Below are positions 7,951 to 16,263 of a DNA stretch of 36,284 bases, piece by piece. The DNA lies in contig NZ_FCOM02000066.1 of NCBI RefSeq assembly GCF_001544695.2, positions 1-36,284 of the forward strand, given 5' to 3'. The position numbers and the translations under genes were made by a program. The stretch comes from Caballeronia arvi. GTDB lineage: Bacteria > Pseudomonadota > Gammaproteobacteria > Burkholderiales > Burkholderiaceae. How positions within the stretch are numbered: position 1 is the stretch's first letter; every line of letters starts with the position of its first letter. The notes under the pieces were generated by a model, which was not told where the DNA came from, did no database searches, and saw nothing but the letters and a program-made list of their open reading frames with translations.

Positions 7951-8925
7951 TCAGAAGTGAATTTCGGCCATGACCATCGGCGCGGACGTGATGGTGCCGG
8001 GCGCCGCACTCGACGGCGTGCCGTACATGTGATGCCAGTATTCGTACCCCGCGCCTGCATAGACCGTTCGCGGATGCCCCGCGAACGAACCGAGATCCGC
8101 AAGCAGCGAGACGCGCGTGAGGAACTCTGTCTGCGTATCGACGCCGAAGCCGTCCTTGCCTTTCGGCCCTGTCACGCTCGCGAAGCCCCGCAGAATGAAC
8201 GGCACGGGGCCCGCTCTGAAGGGAAACAGCCACGAACTCTCGATGTGCCACGCCGTATTGAAATGCACGTCCCTGCCGGTGATGCCGTTGTGATTGCTTT
8301 CCGTTCGCAGCCCTGCCGTGATGTTCCAGAAGCCGTGCGGCACGGTGAATTCGATGGTCGGCCCGAGCACCAGCATGCGCGCGCGCTCGGCATACGCGTC
8401 GTTCTTACTGCCGAACTCGTATCCCAATGTCAGGCCATAGTCACGAATGAAGCCGAAGCCCACGGACCGGCCGAGTATCTTTCCGGTACTCAGCTCGACG
8501 CGCCCCACGCTATAGATTTCCTGTGCGCCGCCCGACGACGGGCCGCCCGCCTCCGGGTTGGCGGAATTCGACACGAGGTAATCGACGTTGAACGCATAGC
8601 TGCCGAAGCGAAAACCGCCCGTCGTCGTGAGATAACCGATGTTCTGCGTCACCTTGTCCGCAATGCCCGGATAGTGGAAGTCGCTGCCGTATCGATAGCC
8701 GATGTATGTGTCGTTCCACGTGACCGGCGGCTCGCCCAGCTCTTCGCCCGACTTGAGGCTGGGCGCGGACAGCGGCGCGTTGGGGTTCACCTGAGTCTGT
8801 TTCGCCTGAGGCGGTTCGGAGCCGTTCGGCGCCGTATAGACTTCTGCACGGGCGTATTCGCTCAGGCAACACAGCAGTGCCGCACCGATCAGCGGCCTCC
8901 TCAAGGTGGTCGATATCTTCTTCAT
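7951..8925 (-). CDS. Tsx-like outer-membrane channel protein
   Basis: A 324-residue protein. It has a signal peptide (KKISTTLRRPLIGAALLCCL...ARA) and a Pro-rich linker, followed by a beta-barrel that starts WNDTYIGYRYGSDFHYPG, the opening strand of nucleoside-channel Tsx-like proteins. It ends in MAEIHF with a terminal Phe. Alternating hydrophobic strands continue through the barrel. The inner ATG at 8925 is chosen because GGAGAC lies directly upstream; an earlier start at 8979 would place extra charged residues before the signal peptide. The region A promoter element lies about 140 bases upstream. It probably forms a dedicated channel for a catabolic substrate; nucleoside specificity is not implied. 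Confidence 0.75.
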   Translation of the reverse strand: MKKISTTLRRPLIGAALLCCLSEYARAEVYTAPNGSEPPQAKQTQVNPNAPLSAPSLKSGEELGEPPVTWNDTYIGYRYGSDFHYPGIADKVTQNIGYLTTTGGFRFGSYAFNVDYLVSNSANPEAGGPSSGGAQEIYSVGRVELSTGKILGRSVGFGFIRDYGLTLGYEFGSKNDAYAERARMLVLGPTIEFTVPHGFWNITAGLRTESNHNGITGRDVHFNTAWHIESSWLFPFRAGPVPFILRGFASVTGPKGKDGFGVDTQTEFLTRVSLLADLGSFAGHPRTVYAGAGYEYWHHMYGTPSSAAPGTITSAPMVMAEIHF

Positions 8926-9062
8926 GTCTCCGTCCATTTTTTTAATCCACCCCGTTCGATTCGCGTGACGCAGGGGCATCGAAGTGAATCCGGCGTGTGC
9001 TTGTTTTTGCTACGGGTCTGGCTGCGCCCTTCTGCTTGATTTTTTAATCGAGGCACCAAGTC

Positions 9063-9122
9063 ATGGTATTGAAATCGGACGCTCGAGCCTTTACACAAAA
9101 GTGAGATTCGCTGGCATTTTTG
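9063..9122 (-). promoter_or_regulatory. Region A promoter element, copy 2 (Tsx-like gene)
   Basis: On the minus strand: AAAAATGCCAGCGAATCT, then CACTTTTGTGTAAAGGC, then exactly 18 bases, then the -10-like TACCAT (9068-9063). It is strongly similar to the copy at 14672-14732. Confidence 0.7.
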
Positions 9123-9139
9123 TTAGCAGCGCGCATGAA

Positions 9140-9165
9140 TTTTCTTGAGGTGATGCTCAAGAAAA
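9140..9165. other. Perfect 10-bp hairpin
   Basis: TTTTCTTGAG (9140-9149) pairs with CTCAAGAAAA (9156-9165) across GTGATG. It lies just beyond the terminator of the TolB-like gene and may be a back-up terminator or block read-through into the Tsx-like promoter. Confidence 0.6.
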
Positions 9166-9191
9166 AAGGCGTCGTGCCTGAGCACGACGCC
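9162..9191 (-). terminator. Rho-independent terminator of the dioxygenase operon
   Basis: A perfect 10-bp stem, GGCGTCGTGC (9168-9177) with GCACGACGCC (9182-9191), has a 4-base loop. On the minus strand it is followed by TTTTTT (9167-9162). It lies 26 bases after the stop of the TolB-like gene. Confidence 0.9.
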
Positions 9192-9217
9192 TTCATTGGT
9201 CGAAGCAAGCCGGCGCT

Positions 9218-11134
9218 TCAGCGATTCGGCACGTAGAGCGGCATGGCCTCTTCCCAGAGCGTGTCGGTGACGGCGTGCTGGTCGCCGCCATCGGCGTTCA
9301 TCACCCAGTTCTGGCCGTCCGGCTGAAAGCTGTTGTCGTAGAGTGCAAGCTCGTCGCGAAAGCCGTAGCTTCCCGAGCTGTAGGCGATGCGCCCGTCATA
9401 TGTCCATACCGCATGACCCTGGTTCGAGCCGTCCGACGTGAGGCGTTCGAGACCGGTGCCGTCAGGCCGGATCGTGAACACGTCGTAGTTGAACTTGTTC
9501 GGATCGTCCGGATTCACCTGCTTGCGCGTGAAGACGATCTTCGTGCCGTCCGGCGACCATCCCGGCAAATTGTCCTGCTCACTGGTCAGCACGGTGGTCG
9601 TGCGCGTATCCAGATCCAGAATGCGCAAGCCCTGAAGCGTCTTGTTCGACACGCGATAGACGATCTTCTTGCCATCGGGCGAGTAACTCGGGAAGCCCGC
9701 GTTCATCGAGCCATCGGTGAGAATCTCCGGATGCCCGTTCATGCTGCCATCGGTCTTGATGCGCGCAATGCGCCCAGGCCCTGCCCCTCGCGTGAAGAAC
9801 CAGTCACCGATGCCGAACGCGACCCACTGACGGTCCGGCGACCAGGTCGGCTGAAACGCGCCCGCCAGCCCCTTTTTGATCATGTCCGCATCGAGGCCGC
9901 TCCCTGACGAATCGTAGATGCGCCGGTAGCCGGAAAAGCCGGTATTGATGACCGCGATCGACGATCCGGTCGCCTTTTCTGTGTACACGAGCTGGCTACG
10001 ATCCGGAGAAAGCTGCGGGAACACGTCGATGTATCGGTACGTCCATGCGGGATCGAAGCTGAAGAGCGGCGTGCCGTTCGGGTGCGCGGGGCGAAACGTC
10101 ACTTTCTCGTAGACCATCTTCTTGCCGTCCGCCGAATAGTGCGGCGAGCGAATGCCCGTGTTGACCGTCGAGCGGAACGTGCCGGCCGTCGTATAGAGAC
10201 CCTCGGTGTCGCCGCCTTTGACGTGATACGCGACATTGGCGGCATCGAGATAATGCGGGAACACTTTGAAGCCGGGCGTCGACGTCAGCGTGGTCTTCGA
10301 AAGATCGGACAGCGCGACCGATACGATCTGCGAGCTGACCGAGTTGATGCCTTCCGGCCGGTGCGCGCCCCACGTCGATTCCACCGGCGTTTCATAGAAC
10401 ACGACATGCGTGCCGTCCGGGGACCACGCGGGCGAGCCGTCGTCGAAGCCCGGATGACTCGCGATCTTCTTCCATCCGGAGCCATCGGGCCGGATGACGT
10501 AGATGCTGCTTTCCTGCGTGCGCTCCCAACCGACCGGCAGGTTATGCCCGCGCCATTCCGAGCCGATATCCGACGACAATGCGAGCCACTTGCCGTCCGG
10601 CGACCACGACGGCCGGAAGTAGCTATGCGGCTTCGACGCGTCGAACGGAATGGCGCCGGTGACATTCTTCAGCGCACCGGTCGCGATGTTCAGCGTCCAC
10701 ACGTTGGTCGTGCCGAAGCCTGCGTCACCCTTGCGCGACGAAACGAACGCGATCACGTCAGGATCGGCGGGAGAAAATTCGGCGGCGTCGTCCACGGCGA
10801 CGTGATCCGTGAGCCGCTGGAGTGCCGTGCCGTCGATCTTCACGCGATACAGGTTGGATTCGCCCAGCCCGTCGCGCTCGGACGTGAAGACGATCCATTG
10901 GCCGTCTTTCGAGAACGACGCGTGGTAATCGAAGCCGGTCGTCGGCAGGAGCTTGTGCTCGTTGCTGCCATCCGCATCGGCGATATAGAGCTCGGAGGTG
11001 ACCGGCCCGACGCGGTTGAGCAGCATCGTGCCGCTTACACCGCTGGATGCCTCGCTCGCGACTCCCTGACCCGCGACACATGCGCCGATGACGAAGCCCG
11101 CGACGAGCCTCCCTGAACAAATACTCGAATACAC
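9218..11134 (-). CDS. Exported TolB-like beta-propeller protein (PD40/WD40-like repeats)
   Basis: A 638-residue protein with a signal peptide (SGRLVAGFVIGACVAGQGVA). It carries many PD40 repeats of the type W-SPDG-WIVF: FSKDGQWIVFTSERDG, FSPADPDVIAFVSSRKG, WSPDGKWLALSSD, WSPDGTHVVFYET, YSADGKKMVYEK, LSPDRSQLVYTEK, WSPDRQWVAFGIG, YSPDGKKIVYRVS and WSPDGTKIVFTRK. It lacks the TolB N-terminal domain and a peptidase domain, so it is neither TolB itself nor a DPP-type peptidase. The GTG start at 11134 has GGAGG six bases upstream. It is the last gene of the MFS-dioxygenase-decarboxylase-like operon and is followed by a strong terminator. A periplasmic binding or enzymatic role in the same pathway is inferred only from position. 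Confidence 0.75.
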   Translation of the reverse strand: MYSSICSGRLVAGFVIGACVAGQGVASEASSGVSGTMLLNRVGPVTSELYIADADGSNEHKLLPTTGFDYHASFSKDGQWIVFTSERDGLGESNLYRVKIDGTALQRLTDHVAVDDAAEFSPADPDVIAFVSSRKGDAGFGTTNVWTLNIATGALKNVTGAIPFDASKPHSYFRPSWSPDGKWLALSSDIGSEWRGHNLPVGWERTQESSIYVIRPDGSGWKKIASHPGFDDGSPAWSPDGTHVVFYETPVESTWGAHRPEGINSVSSQIVSVALSDLSKTTLTSTPGFKVFPHYLDAANVAYHVKGGDTEGLYTTAGTFRSTVNTGIRSPHYSADGKKMVYEKVTFRPAHPNGTPLFSFDPAWTYRYIDVFPQLSPDRSQLVYTEKATGSSIAVINTGFSGYRRIYDSSGSGLDADMIKKGLAGAFQPTWSPDRQWVAFGIGDWFFTRGAGPGRIARIKTDGSMNGHPEILTDGSMNAGFPSYSPDGKKIVYRVSNKTLQGLRILDLDTRTTTVLTSEQDNLPGWSPDGTKIVFTRKQVNPDDPNKFNYDVFTIRPDGTGLERLTSDGSNQGHAVWTYDGRIAYSSGSYGFRDELALYDNSFQPDGQNWVMNADGGDQHAVTDTLWEEAMPLYVPNR

Positions 11135-11194
11135 AGCATGCCTCCAGTCGTTTTACGCAGATGAGCGAGCGGCTCACTGCTTTATGTGATCGTT

Positions 11195-12088
11195 CTAGCC
11201 CAATGTGGCCGTTATATCGTCGAACAACTCGTCCACCGAGAGCCGGTGCGGAATGATCTTCTGATCGAGCGCCCAGTCGATCGCGAGCTGAATGCCCTTG
11301 CGATTCGCCTCGAGACCGATGGGCGGAAACTCGGCGGGAACGTTTTCAGCGAGCGCGCGGCTCTCGACGATCATGCGATACAACTCGCGCACGATATCCG
11401 GCCGCCGCTTCGGCAGGTCCTGATGCACGACGAACATGTGATTGATCGGCACCACGCCTTCGCGCGAGAACCAGTCCTTCGCGGCTGCGTGCGCATCCGG
11501 CACGAGCGTATGCACGCGCGGGTCCATCGGCATGTCCTCGTCGAGCAGCGCGGCACTCAGCTGGCCTGCCAGCATCATTTGCGCAATGTTCGAGCCGGCA
11601 GGCAAACGCCGACAGTTCTCCGGGTCGCGATACTCGGCGAGATGACCTTCGCCGAGCGTCATCCACGTGACCTTGTCCAGATCGACGCGGTACTCGTGCC
11701 GCAGAATGCCGCGTATCCACAGGGCGGTGGTCTGCGTGTAAGTGCGCACGCCGACCTTCATCCCTTCGATGTCTTTCGGATCGAGCGGTCCGAAATCGAT
11801 GTTGTAGCCCGCGCAGTGATGCTGGAAGCGCCCCGAGATCGGCGTGGGCAACAGCACGTAAGGCTTGCCGTAGGCCTTCGCCTGAAGAAACGTGACGATC
11901 GCGAGTTCGCCCGCATCGAACGCATTCTCGCGCACCATCGCCTTGAATCCGTCATGCGCGCGCGTTGGACCGCAATAGTCGAGATCGATGATGTCCGACA
12001 TCACGCGTTTGTCTCTGAGCGCTTGGGTCACGCCGTATTCGGCCAGATTGACGCGCAGGGTCGGCGCCGCGGATCGCGTCGTTGCCAT
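11195..12088 (-). CDS. 4,5-dihydroxyphthalate-decarboxylase-like protein, copy 1
   Basis: A 297-residue protein of the family annotated as 4,5-dihydroxyphthalate decarboxylase, which shares the NMT1/THI5 periplasmic-binding fold. Family features are: LRVNLAEYGVTQALRD; AFDAGELAIVTFLQAKAYGK; DPKDIEGMKVGVRTYTQTTA, then LWIRGILRHEY; AKDWFSREGVVPINHMFVVH; and RPDIVRELYRMI. There is no signal peptide, which favours a cytoplasmic enzyme over a transport binding protein. The ATG at 12088 follows AGGAAA. It sits between the LigB-type dioxygenase (56-base gap) and the TolB-like gene, in one operon. It is a close full-length paralogue of the gene at 19656. The actual substrate is unknown; a di- or trihydroxy aromatic acid fits the context. 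Confidence 0.75.
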   Translation of the reverse strand: MATTRSAAPTLRVNLAEYGVTQALRDKRVMSDIIDLDYCGPTRAHDGFKAMVRENAFDAGELAIVTFLQAKAYGKPYVLLPTPISGRFQHHCAGYNIDFGPLDPKDIEGMKVGVRTYTQTTALWIRGILRHEYRVDLDKVTWMTLGEGHLAEYRDPENCRRLPAGSNIAQMMLAGQLSAALLDEDMPMDPRVHTLVPDAHAAAKDWFSREGVVPINHMFVVHQDLPKRRPDIVRELYRMIVESRALAENVPAEFPPIGLEANRKGIQLAIDWALDQKIIPHRLSVDELFDDITATLG

Positions 12089-12144
12089 GGTTCGATTTCC
12101 TGGTGCGTGGATGCGGTTTGGTGCCGCCGTTTCGTGGCGGTCGC

Positions 12145-13128
12145 CTATTCGGCTTTCCAGTACATGAAGCCCATGCCTTCGCCGGTGCCGGCGGGCGTGC
12201 GCCAGCACGGCACGTAGTCCACCAGGGTCATGTGCGCGCGGGTTTCCTGCAGCGCTTTCATCACGCTCACATAGAGCTTGATTTCCGAGGTGCCGGATTG
12301 ATACGAGCGGTCGTCCACCGCAGCCAGGCCGTCGTAGTCGTAATTGGCCAGCATCGTCATGATGCGATGATCGAATTCCTCGTCGTTCACGAAGTGCGAC
12401 AGCCCGCCAGATGCGAAGATGCCCACGCGCACGTCTTCCGGCCACGCGGCGATGGCGTCGCGCAACACGCGGCCGAACTCGATGCATCGCGACATCGACG
12501 GCTGCGTCGGCGGATAGAAGCAGTTCATGATGACCGGCACATGCGGCGGCGGCGCATCGCCCATGATCTGGTGATAGACGAAGCTGTATGCGTGCGGCAC
12601 CACGGGATACTCCGGCAGCGGCTTCATCCACACGTTGTCGGGCCACGCGAAAAGATCGGTCAGATCGAAGTGCTCGCGCTGAAAATATTCGATGAGATAG
12701 GTCGCCAGCACCGGATGGCAGTCGTGCACCACATGATGGTCCGGCGCATACACCGAACGCTGGGGCGGCCCGTTGTGCACTTGCGCGCCGCTATAGATGG
12801 CGATGGATGGCGAGAAGTCGGTGAAGATCTCCTTCTGATCCTTGCCGAGAATGATCGCCACGTCGATGTCCGCTTCGCGATAGGCGGCAGCCATCTTGTC
12901 CAGCGCGGCGCGGCAGCGCGCGGCGCGCGCAGTGCGCTCTTCGATCGTCAGAAACTTCTCGAACGCCGCCTCGCGATGCGCTTCCAGTTCGGGGTAGGTC
13001 CACGTCCGGTTGCGAAACCACAGTTCCTTGTTGTTGCGGTCGCGCTCGCCGTTGATGAGCCAGTCCTCCGGAGCCTGACCCAGCATGCCGCTGTGCGGCA
13101 CCGCCATCCCGAATACGATCTTCGCCAT
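12145..13128 (-). CDS. Class III extradiol ring-cleavage dioxygenase, LigB type
   Basis: A 327-residue protein matching the catalytic (LigB) subunit of protocatechuate 4,5-dioxygenase-type enzymes, which open a catechol ring next to the hydroxyls using Fe(II). It has IVFGMAVPHSGML with His12 in the position of the first iron ligand of LigB, AIILGKDQKEIF (91-102), PDHHVVHDCHPV (129-140), HVPVIMNCFYPPTQPS, and GIFASGGLSHFVNDEEFD with SGGLSH at 240-245 followed by acidic residues where the Glu ligand is expected. The second His ligand cannot be assigned confidently. It is slightly longer than LigB and shorter than fused gallate dioxygenases. No LigA small subunit lies anywhere in the window. It is second in its operon, after an MFS transporter. 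Confidence 0.85.
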   Translation of the reverse strand: MAKIVFGMAVPHSGMLGQAPEDWLINGERDRNNKELWFRNRTWTYPELEAHREAAFEKFLTIEERTARAARCRAALDKMAAAYREADIDVAIILGKDQKEIFTDFSPSIAIYSGAQVHNGPPQRSVYAPDHHVVHDCHPVLATYLIEYFQREHFDLTDLFAWPDNVWMKPLPEYPVVPHAYSFVYHQIMGDAPPPHVPVIMNCFYPPTQPSMSRCIEFGRVLRDAIAAWPEDVRVGIFASGGLSHFVNDEEFDHRIMTMLANYDYDGLAAVDDRSYQSGTSEIKLYVSVMKALQETRAHMTLVDYVPCWRTPAGTGEGMGFMYWKAE

Positions 13129-13175
13129 GTTTCGTGTTTCTCTTTGAATGTGATAGGTCCAGTGACGCCGCGTGT

Positions 13176-14447
13176 TCAGGCGCGTCGTAGTGCGCCTTGC
13201 TGTTCCGTGACCTGGGGCGCCCATTCGGGGCGATAAAGAACGATGGTCGCCAGCGCTCCCACCACCAGAAAGCCGAGGATGACCATCATCGGCAGGTCGT
13301 AGCTTCCGCTCACGTGCAGGAGCCAGCCGGACAGACTCGCCGCGACCCCGCCCGCGAGACTCGTCGCAACCTGCTGCACGCCGGTCACGAGACCGATCGC
13401 CTGCCTGGGAATCAGCGTGAGGCGCGACAGCACGAGATTGTTCGCCGTGACGAGGCCGAGCAGCGAAAGCGACAGCACGTTCCAGAACAGCGCCATGTCG
13501 AGGGAGTTCGCATACGCGCCGAGCAGCACCGTGCAGCCGCCCGCGAAGCCCGTCACGGTGAAGGCCTTGCGCACGAGGATCGGATCTCGCCCGCTCGCGA
13601 TGATGCGATCCGCCGCCCATCCCGCCAAGGCTGCGACCATGGCGATGCCCGCGAAACTGAAGAACGTGAAGAGCCCCGAGCGCGATATCGACAGGTTGCG
13701 CTGTTCGACCAGGTACGCGGGCATCCACGTCATGCAGTAAAACGTGAAATAGCCGTAGCAGAAGTTGGTGATCATGCCGCCCCACACCACCGGACTGGTC
13801 ATGATGCTGCCGAGACTCACCGAGCGCGCGCTGCGATCCGACATCGCGATCTGCGCCTTCGACGGAAAGTCACTGCGGACTATCGAGAGCCAGGGCACGA
13901 GCCAGAGGAGGCCGGCGAGGCCGGTGGCGACGAACATCGTCTGCCACGAGTAATGCACGATGAACCACGCACCGACCGGCGCACCCAGCGCGGGGCCGAA
14001 CTTGTTGCCCATCGCGAGAATGCCGACGGCGAGACCGTTCTGGCGTTCGTCGAAGTTGTTGCGGATCCACCGGTAGCTCGCGGGAATCACGATCGCTTCC
14101 GCCATGCCGATGATGAGCCGCATCACGACGAGACTCGCGAGCGCGGTGACCGCGCCCATCAGGGCCGTGGCGACGCACCACAGCGCGAAGCTGATCGCAT
14201 AGGGCCATTTCACGCCGTAGCGGTCGGCGACCCAGCCCATCGGCACCTGAAACACGCCGTACGACCAGAAGAACGCCGCGTTGATCCAGCCGCGATCGAT
14301 ATCGGACAGCGCGAAGTGGCGGATGAAGTCCGCGTCGGCGAGCGTGGACGAGATGCTCGTACGATCGACGAAAGAAATCAGCACGCCGAGCGCGAGCAGC
14401 GCGAGCACCGCCCAGCGCTGCGTCATGGCGGGTTTGCTTGTCTCCAT
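13176..14447 (-). CDS. MFS transporter, anion:cation symporter type, copy 1
   Basis: A 423-residue twelve-helix major facilitator. Typical ACS-family segments are LISFVDRTSISSTLADADF in helix 1, GVFQVPMGWVADRYGVKWPY in the helix 2-3 loop, MRLIIGMAEAIVIPASYRWI in helix 4, and WTPAYL-like WMPAYLVEQRNLS in helix 7. ACS-family members import organic or aromatic acid anions with protons. It is the first gene of the operon with the dioxygenase. The leader is long (about 220 bases) between the region A promoter element and the ATG, which follows AAGAGA. It is clearly paralogous along its whole length to the MFS gene at 18280. The likely role is uptake of the dioxygenase's substrate or its precursor. 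Confidence 0.85.
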   Translation of the reverse strand: METSKPAMTQRWAVLALLALGVLISFVDRTSISSTLADADFIRHFALSDIDRGWINAAFFWSYGVFQVPMGWVADRYGVKWPYAISFALWCVATALMGAVTALASLVVMRLIIGMAEAIVIPASYRWIRNNFDERQNGLAVGILAMGNKFGPALGAPVGAWFIVHYSWQTMFVATGLAGLLWLVPWLSIVRSDFPSKAQIAMSDRSARSVSLGSIMTSPVVWGGMITNFCYGYFTFYCMTWMPAYLVEQRNLSISRSGLFTFFSFAGIAMVAALAGWAADRIIASGRDPILVRKAFTVTGFAGGCTVLLGAYANSLDMALFWNVLSLSLLGLVTANNLVLSRLTLIPRQAIGLVTGVQQVATSLAGGVAASLSGWLLHVSGSYDLPMMVILGFLVVGALATIVLYRPEWAPQVTEQQGALRRA

Positions 14448-14671
14448 ATGCTTTGTCTCTTATGTTCGATTGAGTCTTTGTGCGCGGATACCTGTGACGC
14501 CTGATTCGCGCTCGGCTAAACGGGCCGCGGGTCGGCCTCCGGAACACGATGCTCGGTGATCACGATCTTGAGCCGAATTTTCCTGATCAACTTCATCCCC
14601 TTGTCCTGATACGTCTCGCATCGCTTTCGAAGGCTTCGGCGGCGGCGGATGCATCGTCTCGATGGAAGCAA

Positions 14672-14732
14672 AGAATATGAAAAGGCGTCGCCCAAGTCCC
14701 TACACAAAACTGAGTTTCGATGGCACTTTTTT
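14672..14732 (-). promoter_or_regulatory. Region A promoter element, copy 3 (MFS-dioxygenase operon)
   Basis: On the minus strand: AAAAAAGTGCCATCGAAACT, then CAGTTTTGTGTAGGGAC (ending at 14696), then exactly 18 bases, then the -10-like TATTCT (14677-14672). The -35 position is poor, as expected for an activated promoter. Confidence 0.7.
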
Positions 14733-14786
14733 CGTATGCACGCGTGAAATCGCCCTGATGTCCTGACGCGCGTCACGACCGGTCTG

Positions 14787-14845
14787 AAAAATCCCGGCGA
14801 ATCTTGCTTTTGTACAGGGACGCATCCGATGCGATCCCCTATTCT
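14787..14845 (+). promoter_or_regulatory. Region A promoter element, copy 4 (porin 2)
   Basis: On the plus strand: AAAAATCCCGGCGAATCT, then TGCTTTTGTACAGGGAC (ending at 14821), then exactly 18 bases, then TATTCT (14840-14845). The -10 hexamer and spacing are identical to the divergent copy at 14672-14732. Confidence 0.7.
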
Positions 14846-15121
14846 GCTTTCACTTCCCAACGCGACGGCCGATAACGTTTCGTGTCGCCGACGACTAGAA
14901 AACGCATGGAGACACGCTTCAACCGCAAGCGCCCTTCGGCAGTCATCGCCTGAGGCGCTCCGTGTGAGCAGCCTGGCTTCCCGACGGGCGCATGCATCGC
15001 AATCGCTCCACTGAAACAAAATCGCGCACGCGCCGTCCAGGCGTGTTGGCCAATCGCGTCCCGTGCAAACGTCCGCATTCTTGCCGCGTATTCGATGATC
15101 AGAAAACAAACCGGAGACACA

Positions 15122-16147
15122 ATGAAGAAGCGGGTTCTTTTGCCGTTGGCCATTCTATTTTCAGGCGCTTTCGATCACGCCCACGCGCAATCGTCCGTGA
15201 CGCTTTATGGCATCGTGGATAACGGCATCGAGTATCAGAACGGCGGTCAGGGGTCGGCGGTGCGCGCGGTATCGAGCGGACTCTTTGCGAGCGTTTATGG
15301 GCTGAGAGGCCGCGAGGATATCGGCGGCGGATATCACGTCAATTTCCAGCTCGAACAGGGTTTTTCTGGCGTGACGGGCGCGGCGACGGATCCGACCGCC
15401 GCATGGAACCGGCTCGCATGGGTAAGCATGAAAGGACCGTTCGGCGAGCTGCGCATCGGGCGTCAGAAAAAGCCCGAATATCTGTTCCTGAACGGCGAGA
15501 TGGATCCGACAGCGGTGAAAAGTATCGCTTCGCCCATCAATAATTTTCAGAGTGTGACCGTGCGCGCGAGTAACGCCATCACCTACCTGGCGCCTTCGAT
15601 TGACGGCTTCACGGTGCAAGCGATGATCTCATTGCGCGACCAGACGATGAAACCCAGCGACGGGCTGCACTTCTATAACGTGGTCGCCCGGTACGTGAAC
15701 GGGCCGTTTCGCCTGTCCGCCGGTTATGAGTCGCAAGGCAATACGACGGGCACATCGGTTCAAAAGGTGTGGCGCGCGGCGGCCGGATATCGCGTGGGCG
15801 ACCTGCGTCTGTATCTGGCGTATCAGTCGGAACGACAAACGGACAACAGTGAGAAACTCGATATTTACGAGGCGTCCACTTCGTACCTGCTGAATCCGTT
15901 CAATCTCCTTTCCGTCATGTACGGATATGCGCACGATCGCTCCGGGCAAGGGAAAAATGCGCAGCAGATCGGCCTCACGTACGAGTACTTTCTTTCGAAG
16001 GCGACGAACCTCTATGTCGCGGCGGGTCTGATCGACAATCACGATCACGCGAACTACACGCTCAACGGAACGCAATACACCGGCATTCCCACGTCGCCCG
16101 GCGCATATGCGCGAGGCGTCGTGCTGGGCATGACGCACAAGTTCTGA
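15122..16147 (+). CDS. Gram-negative porin, porin 2
   Basis: A 341-residue outer-membrane porin. It has a signal peptide (KKRVLLPLAILFSGAFDHAHAQ), the opening strand SVTLYGIVDNGIEYQN, the conserved GLRGREDIGGGYHVNFQLEQ segment, and the C-terminus MTHKF. It is collinear and equal in length with porin 1 at 6771, differing mostly in the stretches expected for surface loops, so the two are likely duplicates within this locus. The ATG at 15122 has GGAGACA upstream. It is transcribed divergently from the dioxygenase operon under its own copy of the region A element. It is expected to admit the same or a related substrate. Confidence 0.92.
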   Translation: MKKRVLLPLAILFSGAFDHAHAQSSVTLYGIVDNGIEYQNGGQGSAVRAVSSGLFASVYGLRGREDIGGGYHVNFQLEQGFSGVTGAATDPTAAWNRLAWVSMKGPFGELRIGRQKKPEYLFLNGEMDPTAVKSIASPINNFQSVTVRASNAITYLAPSIDGFTVQAMISLRDQTMKPSDGLHFYNVVARYVNGPFRLSAGYESQGNTTGTSVQKVWRAAAGYRVGDLRLYLAYQSERQTDNSEKLDIYEASTSYLLNPFNLLSVMYGYAHDRSGQGKNAQQIGLTYEYFLSKATNLYVAAGLIDNHDHANYTLNGTQYTGIPTSPGAYARGVVLGMTHKF

Positions 16148-16263
16148 ATTCAACGCGATCGAGGTCTGATAAGCGAGCAGGCCGGCTTTCACCGATTCGC
16201 CGATACAGGCAAATCGCGCGGCCTGAACCTCTCGCGCTCGCGCAGCGTCGCGTCAGATGAACG

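Larger units (their letters stand above)
14448..15121. other. Divergent intergenic region with two promoter elements
   Basis: No gene recognised. The region separates the minus-strand MFS operon from the plus-strand porin 2 and contains one region A promoter element facing each way (14672-14732 and 14787-14845), back to back. The predicted leaders are unusually long: about 220 bases toward the MFS gene and about 270 bases toward the porin. Small open frames inside the leaders have no family resemblance. Confidence 0.6.

Noticed and set aside
13197..14504. Long plus-strand open frame (435 codons) opposite the MFS transporter
   Set aside because: It is rich in Arg, His, Asp and Glu with no family pattern and no ribosome binding site, and lies exactly antisense to a clear membrane protein. 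It is a by-product of high GC at third positions.
14698..14735. Sigma-54 promoter reading of the plus-strand TGGCAC-type sequence
   Set aside because: TGGCAC appears, but the matching GC of the -12 element is not at the required spacing and the orientation faces away from the conserved -10 pattern.
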